Origin: CAZEDM01 sp964511075 | GTDB lineage: Bacteria > Zixibacteria > MSB-5A5 > RBG-16-43-9 | Direction: 5' to 3' | NCBI GenBank assembly: GCA_964511075.1 | Contig: CAZEDM010000013.1 | Coordinates: 1-50,799 of the forward strand | Length of the DNA: 50,799 nucleotides | In this document: one piece after another, positions 24,843-33,466 of the stretch | Layout: each line of letters opens with the position of its first letter | Position numbering within the stretch: position 1 is the stretch's first letter | Notes under the pieces: model-generated | Told to the model about the DNA's origin: nothing | The model's input: only the letters and a program-made list of their open reading frames with translations | Database searches by the model: none | Translations under genes and position numbers: made by a program

Positions 24843-26018
24843 ATGAAGATCCTGTTTATTACTCCAACACTTCCCTACCCACCTGATGCAGGAGGGAAGA
24901 TTGTAATTTTCAATACTATTAAATACTTAGCCCCAAGACATGATATCTACCTACTTTCCTTATTACAACCGGGTCAGGAAAGATTTATCTCCTCTTTGAA
25001 TCCATATTGCAGAGCTATTGAGGTGGTTAAAAATGAAATAGTTTACAAAAAGTCAGAACTATTTATAAATTTATTCTCCGCAGTTCCATATACTGTTAAA
25101 AAGTTTTTCTTGGTTGAATTCAAAGAGAAGTTGCAGAAATTGACCCGTGGGAGCCAATTCGATTTGATTCAGGTAGAGCATTTACATATGGCTCAATATA
25201 TTAAATGGATTGAACAGAAGCCAGTTTTATTACGAGAACATAACGTGGAGACCACTATGATGAATAGATATCTGAAATACTCTAAGAATTGGCTTGAGAA
25301 AACTTATTCACTACTGCAATGGATGAAGCTGAAGAAATATGAGCCCCAGATATGCAATTTTTTTGATGCATGTCTATTTTTTAGTAAGAAAGATTTAAAT
25401 TCTTTAGGCTCCAATTTTAATAAATATTATGTGGTGCCCTGCGGTATAGACACTGAATATTTTAAACCAAAACCGCATATGGAAAAAGAAAATAAGCTGA
25501 TTTTTGTTGGTAATTTCAATTTTAAGCCGACGTTAGATGGATTGATCTATTTTTTAAAAGACATCATGCCGTTATTAAAAAAAGAGCTTCCCAAGCTTGA
25601 AATACAAATAATAGGTTCTTATCCTGAGAAAAAGTTAAAATTCTGGAAGAGTGAAAGAAATTTACTTTTTACTGGTTATGTAGAAGATGTTCGTCCTTAT
25701 ATATGGGAATCAACCGTGGAGGTAATCCCCCTGAGAATAGCATCAGGTGTGAGGCTGAAAATATTAGAAGGTATGGCCTTGGGAAAGTCCATGGTTTCGA
25801 CATCCATAGGATGTGAGGGCTTGGATGTCACCGACTCCCAACACCTTTTTATTGCAGACAAACCTAACGATTTCGTAGAGAAAACTGTTGAGCTTTTAAA
25901 AAATCCATACTTGAGAAAAACATTTGCTCAAAACTGTATAGAATTAGTGCATCAACAATATGATTGGTTATCTATAATCAATAAATTGGAAAAGATTTAT
26001 AAGGATTTAATTGAATAA
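24843..26018 (+). CDS. Glycosyltransferase family 4, Stp1-like
   Basis: 391 aa. Begins ILFITPTLPYPPDAGGKIV, the pattern of PEP-CTERM/exosortase-associated Stp1-type sugar transferases, with LLREHNVETTMMNRY, VVPCGIDTEYFKP, IFVGNFNFKPTLDGL and IPLRIASGVRLKILEGMA. It is a paralogue-like neighbour of the next gene. No exosortase is seen in the window, so the resemblance is to the enzyme only. Confidence 0.87.
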   Translation: MKILFITPTLPYPPDAGGKIVIFNTIKYLAPRHDIYLLSLLQPGQERFISSLNPYCRAIEVVKNEIVYKKSELFINLFSAVPYTVKKFFLVEFKEKLQKLTRGSQFDLIQVEHLHMAQYIKWIEQKPVLLREHNVETTMMNRYLKYSKNWLEKTYSLLQWMKLKKYEPQICNFFDACLFFSKKDLNSLGSNFNKYYVVPCGIDTEYFKPKPHMEKENKLIFVGNFNFKPTLDGLIYFLKDIMPLLKKELPKLEIQIIGSYPEKKLKFWKSERNLLFTGYVEDVRPYIWESTVEVIPLRIASGVRLKILEGMALGKSMVSTSIGCEGLDVTDSQHLFIADKPNDFVEKTVELLKNPYLRKTFAQNCIELVHQQYDWLSIINKLEKIYKDLIE

Positions 26019-26019
26019 A

Positions 26020-27207
26020 ATGAAACTATTGTTTTTGACATCCAGGCTGCCTTATCCACCTCATAGAGGTGACAGACTGAGAGTTTTCAATTTTCTAAGA
26101 TATCTTTCCCACAGTGGTCAAGATATACATCTGCTTAGTTTTATTTCACAAAAAAGTGAGGAAAAATATTTGGTTGAATTGGGTAAATATTGCAAGAAGA
26201 TCAACACGGTTTTACTTCCACCTTTAGCATCTAAAGTTAAAGCTGGATTTGGTCTTTTAAGCAGTTTACCATTACAAGTTTCTTATTATAAGTCAATTAA
26301 GATGCATAGAGAATTAAAATCACTTATATTGAAGAATTCTTATGATATTCTATATGTCCATCTTTTTAGAATGGCGCCTTATGCCCTGAAGTATAAAGAT
26401 GTATACAAAATTTTAGATTTAACTGATGTGGTATCTAAGGAAATTGAGCTGTCGATTTCCCACAGGTCCGGAATTAAAAAGTGGGTTTATAATGTCGAAC
26501 TCCCTCGCATTAGAAGATATGAGACAAAAATCTCCCAGGAATTTGACGAGACCTGGGTGATCTCGGAACATGAGGCTAAGCTGCTAAGAAGTTATTCTCC
26601 TCATTCTAGAGTTGAAGTGGTGACCAATGGAGTGGATATTGATTATTTCAGACCTTTAAATCTAAAAAAGGATTCATCGCGTTTGATATTCGTAGGCAAC
26701 TTACAAATTGATCACAATATAGACGCTATACTATATTTTTACAAGGAGATCTTTCCGCTGATTAGGCGAAAAATACCACAGACCAAATTTTATATTGTTG
26801 GAGCATCACCGGATCATAGACTTGACAGTTTAGCCAAGGACAGGAATGTAATCATCACTGGTTTAGTTGACGATCTTAATCTTCATTTAAACCAAGCAAA
26901 TATTTTTATAGCTCCATTAAGATTTTCCGCTGGCGTTCAAAATAAGATACTTGAAGCCATGTCTGCTGGATTGCCTGTGGTCTGTTCCCATTTAGCTAAT
27001 CAAGGTATTCAAGCAACACCAGAACGAGAAATTTTAATCGCAAACAACCCTTTGCATTTCACAAAACAGTTGCTATATTTAATGGAGAATCCCGAGAGAT
27101 GTAAGGCAATTGGCTTAAATGCGCGGGAATTTGTGAAAAATAATTTCAAATGGGAGTCTGTTGTGAAAAGATTCCAGGTTATAGAGGAAAAGCTAAACAA
27201 AAAATAG
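26020..27207 (+). CDS. Glycosyltransferase family 4, Stp1-like (second of a tandem pair)
   Basis: 395 aa from ATG 26020; the in-frame TTG at 26011 lies inside the previous gene. Shares the full plan of the previous protein: LLFLTSRLPYPPHRGDRL, VVTNGVDIDYFRP, LIFVGNLQIDHNIDAI, IAPLRFSAGVQNKILEAMSAG. The two probably arose by duplication and then specialised on successive linkages. It is the last gene of the A+T-rich core. Confidence 0.87.
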   Translation: MKLLFLTSRLPYPPHRGDRLRVFNFLRYLSHSGQDIHLLSFISQKSEEKYLVELGKYCKKINTVLLPPLASKVKAGFGLLSSLPLQVSYYKSIKMHRELKSLILKNSYDILYVHLFRMAPYALKYKDVYKILDLTDVVSKEIELSISHRSGIKKWVYNVELPRIRRYETKISQEFDETWVISEHEAKLLRSYSPHSRVEVVTNGVDIDYFRPLNLKKDSSRLIFVGNLQIDHNIDAILYFYKEIFPLIRRKIPQTKFYIVGASPDHRLDSLAKDRNVIITGLVDDLNLHLNQANIFIAPLRFSAGVQNKILEAMSAGLPVVCSHLANQGIQATPEREILIANNPLHFTKQLLYLMENPERCKAIGLNAREFVKNNFKWESVVKRFQVIEEKLNKK

Positions 27208-27217
27208 GATAAATCAT

Positions 27218-28177
27218 ATGAAAGTCTTAATCACCGGTGGTGCAGGATTTATAGGCTCGCACTTGGCCGAGGAGCTTCTGCGTCAAGGAGAGGAGGTTTA
27301 CGTCATAGACAACCTCTCTACCGGCAGGCTGGAGAACATAAAACATTTGGCGGCTAATCCCCACTTTCATATCACCATAGAGACGATCTTGGAAGAGAAA
27401 GTTATGGAGGAGTTGGTTGCCAGATGTGAGGTGGTTTTTCATCTGGCAGCAGCAGTGGGGGTTCGCCTGATCATCGAAAAGCCGGTCGATACCATCGAGA
27501 CTAATATATTAGGCACGGAGATCGTCCTGAAAGCTGCCAATAAATACAAAAGAAAGGTGATCCTTACCTCTACCTCAGAGGTATATGGTAAAAACAGTAA
27601 AGTCCCCTTTCGGGAAGATGACGACAGCGTCTACGGTCCGACCACCAAGAGCCGCTGGAGCTATGCTTGTTCCAAAGCCATAGATGAGTTCTTGTCCTTA
27701 GCCTATTTCCATGAGAAGAAGCTTCCCGTGGTAATAGCCCGGCTGTTCAACACCATAGGACCCCGGCAGACCGGAAGATATGGAATGGTGGTTCCCTCCT
27801 TCGTTCAACAGGCACTGCTTTCGCATCCCATAACCGTCTTCGGGGATGGAAAGCAGACCCGCAGTTTCACCCACATAACGGACGTGGTCTCTGCTTTGAT
27901 TGGACTCTCCGAACATCCCAAAGCTTTAGGTGAGGTCTTCAATGTAGGTAACGGTAGAGAGGTCACCATTAATCAGCTGGCAGCTCTTGTCAAAAGGATG
28001 ACAAACAGTAAATCCAAGATCGTCCATGTTCCGTATGATCAGGCATTCGAAAAAGGGTTCGAGGATATGAAAAGAAGGGTTCCGGATATCTCTAAGCTGA
28101 GCCAGCTCATCGGATATAAACCTAAAGTGAGACTGGAAGAGAGTATCGAGAGTATAATTTTTTATCATCGAGAATAG
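27218..28177 (+). CDS. NAD-dependent nucleotide-sugar epimerase/dehydratase (extended SDR)
   Basis: 319 aa. NAD-binding VLITGGAGFIGSHLAEELL, then STSEVYG (catalytic Ser region) and WSYACSKAIDE (YxxxK catalytic pair), ARLFNTIGPRQ, and RRVPDISKLSQLIGYKP at the C terminus. This looks like the UDP-glucose epimerase / UDP-glucuronate decarboxylase / dTDP-glucose dehydratase group; which one cannot be settled by eye. Base composition returns to that of the flanking housekeeping genes here. Confidence 0.88.
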   Translation: MKVLITGGAGFIGSHLAEELLRQGEEVYVIDNLSTGRLENIKHLAANPHFHITIETILEEKVMEELVARCEVVFHLAAAVGVRLIIEKPVDTIETNILGTEIVLKAANKYKRKVILTSTSEVYGKNSKVPFREDDDSVYGPTTKSRWSYACSKAIDEFLSLAYFHEKKLPVVIARLFNTIGPRQTGRYGMVVPSFVQQALLSHPITVFGDGKQTRSFTHITDVVSALIGLSEHPKALGEVFNVGNGREVTINQLAALVKRMTNSKSKIVHVPYDQAFEKGFEDMKRRVPDISKLSQLIGYKPKVRLEESIESIIFYHRE

Positions 28178-28186
28178 GTTTCAAGC

Positions 28187-30499
28187 ATGCTATATATTTC
28201 GATCTTTTTAGTTTCGTTTGTTCTGGTCTTAATCCTTACCCCGTTTTTCAGAAAATTAGCTTTCAAAACCAATTTTCTGGACTATCCTGACCCCAGAAAG
28301 GTCCACTCCAGTCCGACTCCCCTTTTAGGGGGGACTTCGGTGTTCCTGGGGTTTGCTGGAGGAGTTCTTTTGAGTCTATTGTCCGGCATTCGATGGACAA
28401 ATGAGCTTTCGGGTGTTTTTCTGGGAGGGTTGGTTATTTTGGGATTAGGCCTTGTGGATGATAAAAGGGGAATGTCACCTGGAGTTAAGTTTGCAGGTCA
28501 GATCCTGGCATCTTTTCTTTTCTTGCTGGTAAGCCGGAGCCTGGGAATATTAAATTTAGGATTTTTCGAGAATCTGCTTATGTTTCTCTGGGTGGTAGGG
28601 CTGATGAATGCTTTCAACTTCCTGGACAATATGGATGGATTGTGTAGCGGCATATCCTTTATAGCCGCCGCAGCTTTCCTGGTGATCTTTATCCTCACCT
28701 CTCAAACTGCTCCGCTCATACTATGTCTATCCCTCATGGGTGCACTATTGGGGTTTCTTGTATATAATCTCCCTCCAGCCAAGATCTTCTTGGGAGATGC
28801 TGGCAGTATGTTCAATGGTTTTATCCTGGCGGCTCTGGGAATTTTCTTTGCCAAGAAAAACAGCTCCTTTAACCAGCTTTTGGTTCCCCTGTTGATTTTG
28901 AGTTACCCGATCTTTGATATCTCCCTGGTTACGGTTACCCGTTTTAAGGAAGGAAGAAAAATCTATAAGGGGGGAAAAGACCACTCATCGCACCGTCTGA
29001 TGAATTTGGGCTTCAGGCTCAAGAAGACCCTGGGCTCGATCTATTTGATCAGCCTGGGACTGGGTATAATAGCTTTTTTGGTTTTTTACCTGATCGAATC
29101 GCCCTGGAAGGTCCTGATAGCTTTTTGCGTGGGAATTCTTTTAGCCGTCTTAGGTTCTCATCTTCACCGCAGGTTTGCCCGGGTGGGCGAAAAGCTTTGG
29201 CTGATTTTTCTGGATATAATCTCGGTTAATTCTGCCTTTCTCTTCTTCTACTGGCTGAGATTTGAATCAGGATTTTTTGACACCTCAGTGGTAATACCAT
29301 TGTCAGAGTATGTCATCCCTGCCATCTGGATTACACTTTACTGGCTGGTTCTCTTTGCCATATTGGGATTATATGAGATAGGATGGGAGCTTCCGGTAAA
29401 AGAGGAGTGGCTCAGGATAATCAAGGCAGCTGTTCTGGGGATGATGATTTTTTCTCTTGCCTCAATAGGAATTGTTTCCCTAAGGTTTTTATTGCTTTAC
29501 ACTTTGAGCTTAAGCATATCTCTTTTGTTTTTCCGGACTTCATATGGTCTGGTGCAAAGGGCTCTCTATTCCAGGGGAAAAGGGCTAAGAAGAAGCATAA
29601 TAGTGGGAACAAAGGGGACTGCCCAGGAGCTGAACAGGTTTTTACGGACAGGATCCAATCCCGGATTCAGGATCTTGGGATTTGTCTCTGAAAATGGGGT
29701 TATCCCGGAGGGTTTAGAGGTCTTGGGTCCTCTTGAGGATCTGGATAATATCTTGAAGAAAACAAGAGCGGAAGTTTTAATCTTTGCCTTGGAAAAAGAT
29801 TATATAGGCTCGCTTACTCAAATCTTGAGAAACATAGAAGAGATTGAGGTGGATATAGTGGCAAAAGAGGAGCAGAGCCAGATGTTCTCCGGAATGAAGA
29901 GAGTAAAGTTCTATAAGGGTCCATGGTTAAAAGTATATCCTGCCCAGCTAAGGACCTGGGAATGGGGAGTTAAAAGAATACTGGATTTTTCAATATCTCT
30001 GAGCCTACTCATAATACTGAGCCCGCTGTTATTTTTTCTTTCCTTTTTGATCTCCCTTAGCTTTTCCCCGGGGATCTTAGTGAAGCGAAGATTCTTGGGA
30101 AAAGGAGGGAGAGTTTTTCAGCTTTATAATTTCAACTCAGGGACTGTGGATCATAAGAACGCTTTAGGCGAAGTGCTAAGGAATTCGGGAATTGACAGGC
30201 TTCCGGTTTTGCTTAACGTTTTAAAGGGAGAGATGAGCTTAGTCGGTCCCCAACCTCTGGAGGAGGGATTGGATGCCAGCTTCTTGGAATTGCCAGATTA
30301 CTACAGAAGGATAGATCTGAAGCCGGGTGTTTTCAGCCCTGGTCAAGGTAGAAAAGAATCTTCGTCTTTTTCCGAAAATATAACAAGAAGGAAAATAGAG
30401 GACGGGCTTCGCTATGCGGAGAAGATCTCGCTGTGGCTGGATTTTAAAATCATCTTAAGCCGGATTACAAGACCTTTCTTAAGGAGGCAGAATGTTTGA
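28187..30499 (+). CDS. Fused WecA-like and WbaP-like phosphoglycosyltransferase; second domain catalytically altered
   Basis: 770 aa in one frame. Residues 1 to about 325 are a polytopic WecA/MraY-type transferase with all motifs: VDDKRGM (Asp91-Asp92), NAFNFLDNMDG (141-151), LGDAGSM (202-208) and KDHSSHRL (His266, His269). Residues about 336-455 are four further helices, about 468-590 a nucleotide-binding-like domain (SIIVGTKGTAQELN), and about 593-770 a monotopic WbaP/PglC-type domain. In that last domain the catalytic LDEL is IDRL (Asp670, Arg671), KFRS is NFNS, and PGITGWAQ is PGVFSPGQ, so it is probably inactive or altered, while VLKGEMSLVGPQPL is kept. The WecA half probably starts the repeat unit by moving a HexNAc-1-phosphate to undecaprenyl phosphate. 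Confidence 0.9.
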   Translation: MLYISIFLVSFVLVLILTPFFRKLAFKTNFLDYPDPRKVHSSPTPLLGGTSVFLGFAGGVLLSLLSGIRWTNELSGVFLGGLVILGLGLVDDKRGMSPGVKFAGQILASFLFLLVSRSLGILNLGFFENLLMFLWVVGLMNAFNFLDNMDGLCSGISFIAAAAFLVIFILTSQTAPLILCLSLMGALLGFLVYNLPPAKIFLGDAGSMFNGFILAALGIFFAKKNSSFNQLLVPLLILSYPIFDISLVTVTRFKEGRKIYKGGKDHSSHRLMNLGFRLKKTLGSIYLISLGLGIIAFLVFYLIESPWKVLIAFCVGILLAVLGSHLHRRFARVGEKLWLIFLDIISVNSAFLFFYWLRFESGFFDTSVVIPLSEYVIPAIWITLYWLVLFAILGLYEIGWELPVKEEWLRIIKAAVLGMMIFSLASIGIVSLRFLLLYTLSLSISLLFFRTSYGLVQRALYSRGKGLRRSIIVGTKGTAQELNRFLRTGSNPGFRILGFVSENGVIPEGLEVLGPLEDLDNILKKTRAEVLIFALEKDYIGSLTQILRNIEEIEVDIVAKEEQSQMFSGMKRVKFYKGPWLKVYPAQLRTWEWGVKRILDFSISLSLLIILSPLLFFLSFLISLSFSPGILVKRRFLGKGGRVFQLYNFNSGTVDHKNALGEVLRNSGIDRLPVLLNVLKGEMSLVGPQPLEEGLDASFLELPDYYRRIDLKPGVFSPGQGRKESSSFSENITRRKIEDGLRYAEKISLWLDFKIILSRITRPFLRRQNV

Positions 30500-31763
30500 T
30501 CTGAAATTTATCCGGGAGAATAAAGAACTGGTAAAGAAGGCTATTCAGGATAAAAACGAGTCTTTGAATTTAGACCAGCTTCTGGGTTTGGATGAAAAAA
30601 GAAGGAAGATCATCTCTGAGGTTGAAGAGTTAAAACACCAGAAAAACCTCTCCAATCAGGAAATAGCCTCACTTAAGAAGGAAGGCAAAAGTGCGACAGA
30701 GGAGATCGAGAAGATGAAGGAGGTATCCCAGCAGATCTCCTCTCTGGATAACTCCCTCAAAGATTTAGAAGGAGAAATAGGGAGACTTCTTTTGAGGGTT
30801 CCGAATGTTCCGCATTCTTCCGTGCCTGTGGGAGTTGACGAGAGTTCCAATGTGGTCGTCAGAAGCTGGGGAAAGCAGCCGGGATTTGATTTTGAACCAA
30901 GACCTCACTGGGAGATAGGAGAACTCCTGGACATTTTGGACCTGGCTCGAGGGGCTAAGCTTTCCGGCTCAGGTTTCTATATTTTAAGAGATAAAGGTGC
31001 ACTTTTAGAGAGAGGGCTTATAAATTTTATGTTAGACCTGCATATTAAAAAACATGGTTATAAGGAGATCTGGGCTCCTTTTCTGGTCAACAGGGACTGT
31101 ATGGTTGGAACCGGTCAATTGCCCAAATTGGAAGAGGATATGTTCCTGTGTGAGAAAGATGACCTATTTTTGGTTCCCACTGCTGAGGTGCCGGTCACAA
31201 ATCTTCACAGGGATGAGATACTCAAAGTAGAGGAGCTTCCCATCTATTATGTTGCCTACACTCCTTGCTTCAGAAGAGAAGCAGGCTCCTATGGCAAGGA
31301 TACCCGGGGGATATTGAGAGTTCACCAGTTTGACAAAGTCGAATTGGTAAAATTCGTTAAACCCGAAAGTTCCTATGAGGAGCTCGAGAGATTGGTGACA
31401 GATGCTGAGGAGGTCTTTCAGCTTTTGAAAATACCCTATCGGGTCAAACTTTTATGCACGGGTGATTTGAGCTTTGCCGCAGCCAAGTGTTATGATATAG
31501 ATGCCTGGGCTCCTGGTGTGGGAAACTATTTGGAGGTTTCCTCCTGCAGTAATTATGAGACTTTTCAAGCCCGGAGAATCGGTATAAAATACAAACCCGA
31601 TCCTAAATCCAGACCAGAATATGTTCACACCCTGAATGGTTCAGGAGTAGCCTTAGCCCGGACAGTTGCGACAGTTCTGGAGAATTTTCAGACAGAGAAA
31701 GGAACTGTGATCGTGCCTGAAGTTTTAAGACCTTATATGGGCGGATTAGAAGAGATCAACTAA
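30492..31763 (+). CDS. serS: Seryl-tRNA synthetase
   Basis: 423 aa, normal length. An N-terminal coiled-coil arm (about residues 30-100) binds the long variable arm of tRNA-Ser. Class II motif 2 is CFRREAGSYGKDTRGILRVHQF and motif 3 is LNGSGVALARTVATVLENFQ. ATG 30492 has an excellent AAGGAGG just upstream and overlaps the polysaccharide fusion gene by 8 nt, so this housekeeping enzyme is coupled to the end of the polysaccharide operon. Confidence 0.97.
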   Translation: MFDLKFIRENKELVKKAIQDKNESLNLDQLLGLDEKRRKIISEVEELKHQKNLSNQEIASLKKEGKSATEEIEKMKEVSQQISSLDNSLKDLEGEIGRLLLRVPNVPHSSVPVGVDESSNVVVRSWGKQPGFDFEPRPHWEIGELLDILDLARGAKLSGSGFYILRDKGALLERGLINFMLDLHIKKHGYKEIWAPFLVNRDCMVGTGQLPKLEEDMFLCEKDDLFLVPTAEVPVTNLHRDEILKVEELPIYYVAYTPCFRREAGSYGKDTRGILRVHQFDKVELVKFVKPESSYEELERLVTDAEEVFQLLKIPYRVKLLCTGDLSFAAAKCYDIDAWAPGVGNYLEVSSCSNYETFQARRIGIKYKPDPKSRPEYVHTLNGSGVALARTVATVLENFQTEKGTVIVPEVLRPYMGGLEEIN

Positions 31764-32070
31764 CTTTTTCAAGTGAAGAATATCGAGTGGCTTTCATTAC
31801 TTTCCATTGGAAATTCGCCCATGCTACAATCTGTAAAGTATTGTAAAACAAATAGATATGCAAATCACTTAAAACATTAATTTAGGTGAGCTTTATAATT
31901 CAAACCCTCGATTTTACGCCCTTTCTCTCGAAAATAATTATCTCGATTCCTAAATTTACAAAATGAAAAATATGATAAAAAGGTTGAAAAAAATTTGCGT
32001 TATCTTATATTTCATCAATATCTATTTGGAATATGTTCTGGCTTTTGAGTTATATAATTAGAACTTGACT
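31764..32070 (+). promoter_or_regulatory. A+T-rich gap with a promoter for the PorY-like kinase
   Basis: No gene is seen in this 307-nt stretch. TTGAAA (31984-31989), 16-nt spacer, TATATT (32006-32011) is a fair sigma70 promoter about 60 nt before the kinase. A small palindrome TTTCCATTGGAAA lies near 31800. No terminator with a clear T tract is seen after serS. Confidence 0.45.
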
Positions 32071-33312
32071 ATGGGAAAAAAGGATAACAGCGTTTCAGTA
32101 GGAACTTCAATGAGATTGGGCAGGGGATTTTCCTCCCTGTTTTTCAAGCTGGCAATTTTTTTCGGTATAGTGATCTTAGCCTTCGTCTATTTCTTTTACA
32201 CCCAGTATGTGATCAACAGTCTGAAAGAAGATTCCAGAAAAATAATCACCTCCTATGCCAGGCTCTGGGGGCTGGTAGCCTCTGAATCCACAACCGGTGC
32301 AGAGATAGATTTGATCTTCGACGAGGTCATAAAGAACAGCAATTTTCCTATAATCGTCACCTCGCCAGAGGGAGTGCCACAGGCCTGGAGAGAGGTTGGA
32401 ATAGTCTGGGATGATACCTCATCAGAAGCAAGAAACAGGTTGGTAGAACTGGTCAGGAAGATGGATAAGAATAGAGAACCTATTCCTATATATTATGGAG
32501 AGGGGGAAAACAGAGTGGTGATAAATTACCTGTACTATGGTGATTCCAAACTGATATCTCAGCTCAGGATAATGCCCTATTTGGAGATCGGGCTTTTGAT
32601 AGTTGTTATCTGGATAGGTTTTATAAGTTTCAGAAATATGCAGAGAAGCGAGAAAAGGTCTATCTGGGTGGGGATGGCCAAGGAAACCGCCCATCAGCTG
32701 GGTACTCCCATATCCTCTCTTTTAGGCTGGGTCGAGCTTTTGAAATCGTCTTCGCAGAAGAAAGAGGAGTATCTTGACAAAATGCAGATAGACATAAAAA
32801 GGCTGGATAAGATTGCCTCCCGCTTCAGCCAGATAGGCTCTCTGCCGGAGTTAAAAGGGATAGAGTTGAATACGGTAATCTCCGAAGTGGTGAGCTATTA
32901 CAGGGAAAGAGTCTCGGAAGGAGTGGAGATAAAAGAGAATTTAGGGGAGCCGATTCAATTACAGGTAAATCCGGAGCTCTTGAGCTGGGTAATAGAGAAT
33001 CTTCTTAAGAATTCCATAGAGGCGGTCGAGCCTCAAAACGGGAAAATAGATATTTCCACGGGCATGGATAAAAACGGGAAAAATGCCTGTATCCGGGTAA
33101 CGGATAACGGCAGGGGAATCCCTTCCAGGGAGCAGAGGAATATCTTCGCTCCGGGTTACACCACCAAGAAAAGAGGTTGGGGACTGGGATTGACTTTAGC
33201 CAAAAGGATTGTGGAGGAGTATCATCTGGGCAGATTATCTTTGGTGGAAAGCATCCCTAACCAGCGAACTACTTTTTCGATTACTTTACCCCTGAGGTCA
33301 AAGAAGGGTTGA
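32071..33312 (+). CDS. PorY-like membrane sensor histidine kinase
   Basis: About 413 aa. Two membrane helices (near residues 18-40 and 170-190) flank an extracytoplasmic sensor of about 130 residues. There is no clear HAMP domain. The H box GMAKETAHQLGTPISSLLGW is the form seen in PorY-type kinases. The N box LLKNSIEAV, G1 VTDNGRGIP and G2 KKRGWGLGLTLAKRI complete the ATPase domain. It sits directly before the PorX-like regulator. Start: ATG 32071 is used; TTG 32065 is possible, and ATG 32110 has AGGA 6 nt upstream and would still leave the first helix intact. Confidence 0.88.
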   Translation: MGKKDNSVSVGTSMRLGRGFSSLFFKLAIFFGIVILAFVYFFYTQYVINSLKEDSRKIITSYARLWGLVASESTTGAEIDLIFDEVIKNSNFPIIVTSPEGVPQAWREVGIVWDDTSSEARNRLVELVRKMDKNREPIPIYYGEGENRVVINYLYYGDSKLISQLRIMPYLEIGLLIVVIWIGFISFRNMQRSEKRSIWVGMAKETAHQLGTPISSLLGWVELLKSSSQKKEEYLDKMQIDIKRLDKIASRFSQIGSLPELKGIELNTVISEVVSYYRERVSEGVEIKENLGEPIQLQVNPELLSWVIENLLKNSIEAVEPQNGKIDISTGMDKNGKNACIRVTDNGRGIPSREQRNIFAPGYTTKKRGWGLGLTLAKRIVEEYHLGRLSLVESIPNQRTTFSITLPLRSKKG

Positions 33313-33356
33313 AAAATGGGCGTAGATTAGATGTCAACCTACTCAAGAAATTTCTG

Positions 33357-33377
33357 GAGTGTAAACCTCAGGTTTAC
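33357..33377. repeat. REP-like palindrome with GGAG foot
   Basis: Foot GGAGT followed by the hairpin GTAAACC-TCA-GGTTTAC (33361-33377). The same foot and nearly the same stem occur at 45131-45153. GCTCCACGCTCCA at about 33399-33411 offers two decayed opposite feet. Confidence 0.65.
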
Positions 33378-33466
33378 CTTTTGATTTCAATGGCAATGCT
33401 CCACGCTCCAATTTTCGTTCTTAAGTTTAAAACAAGTAAGTTTTAAAAATGTAAATGAGGATACAA

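Noticed and set aside
33321..33345. GTAG...CTAC pair after the kinase gene as another REP
   Set aside because: The feet match but no hairpin stem could be found between them.
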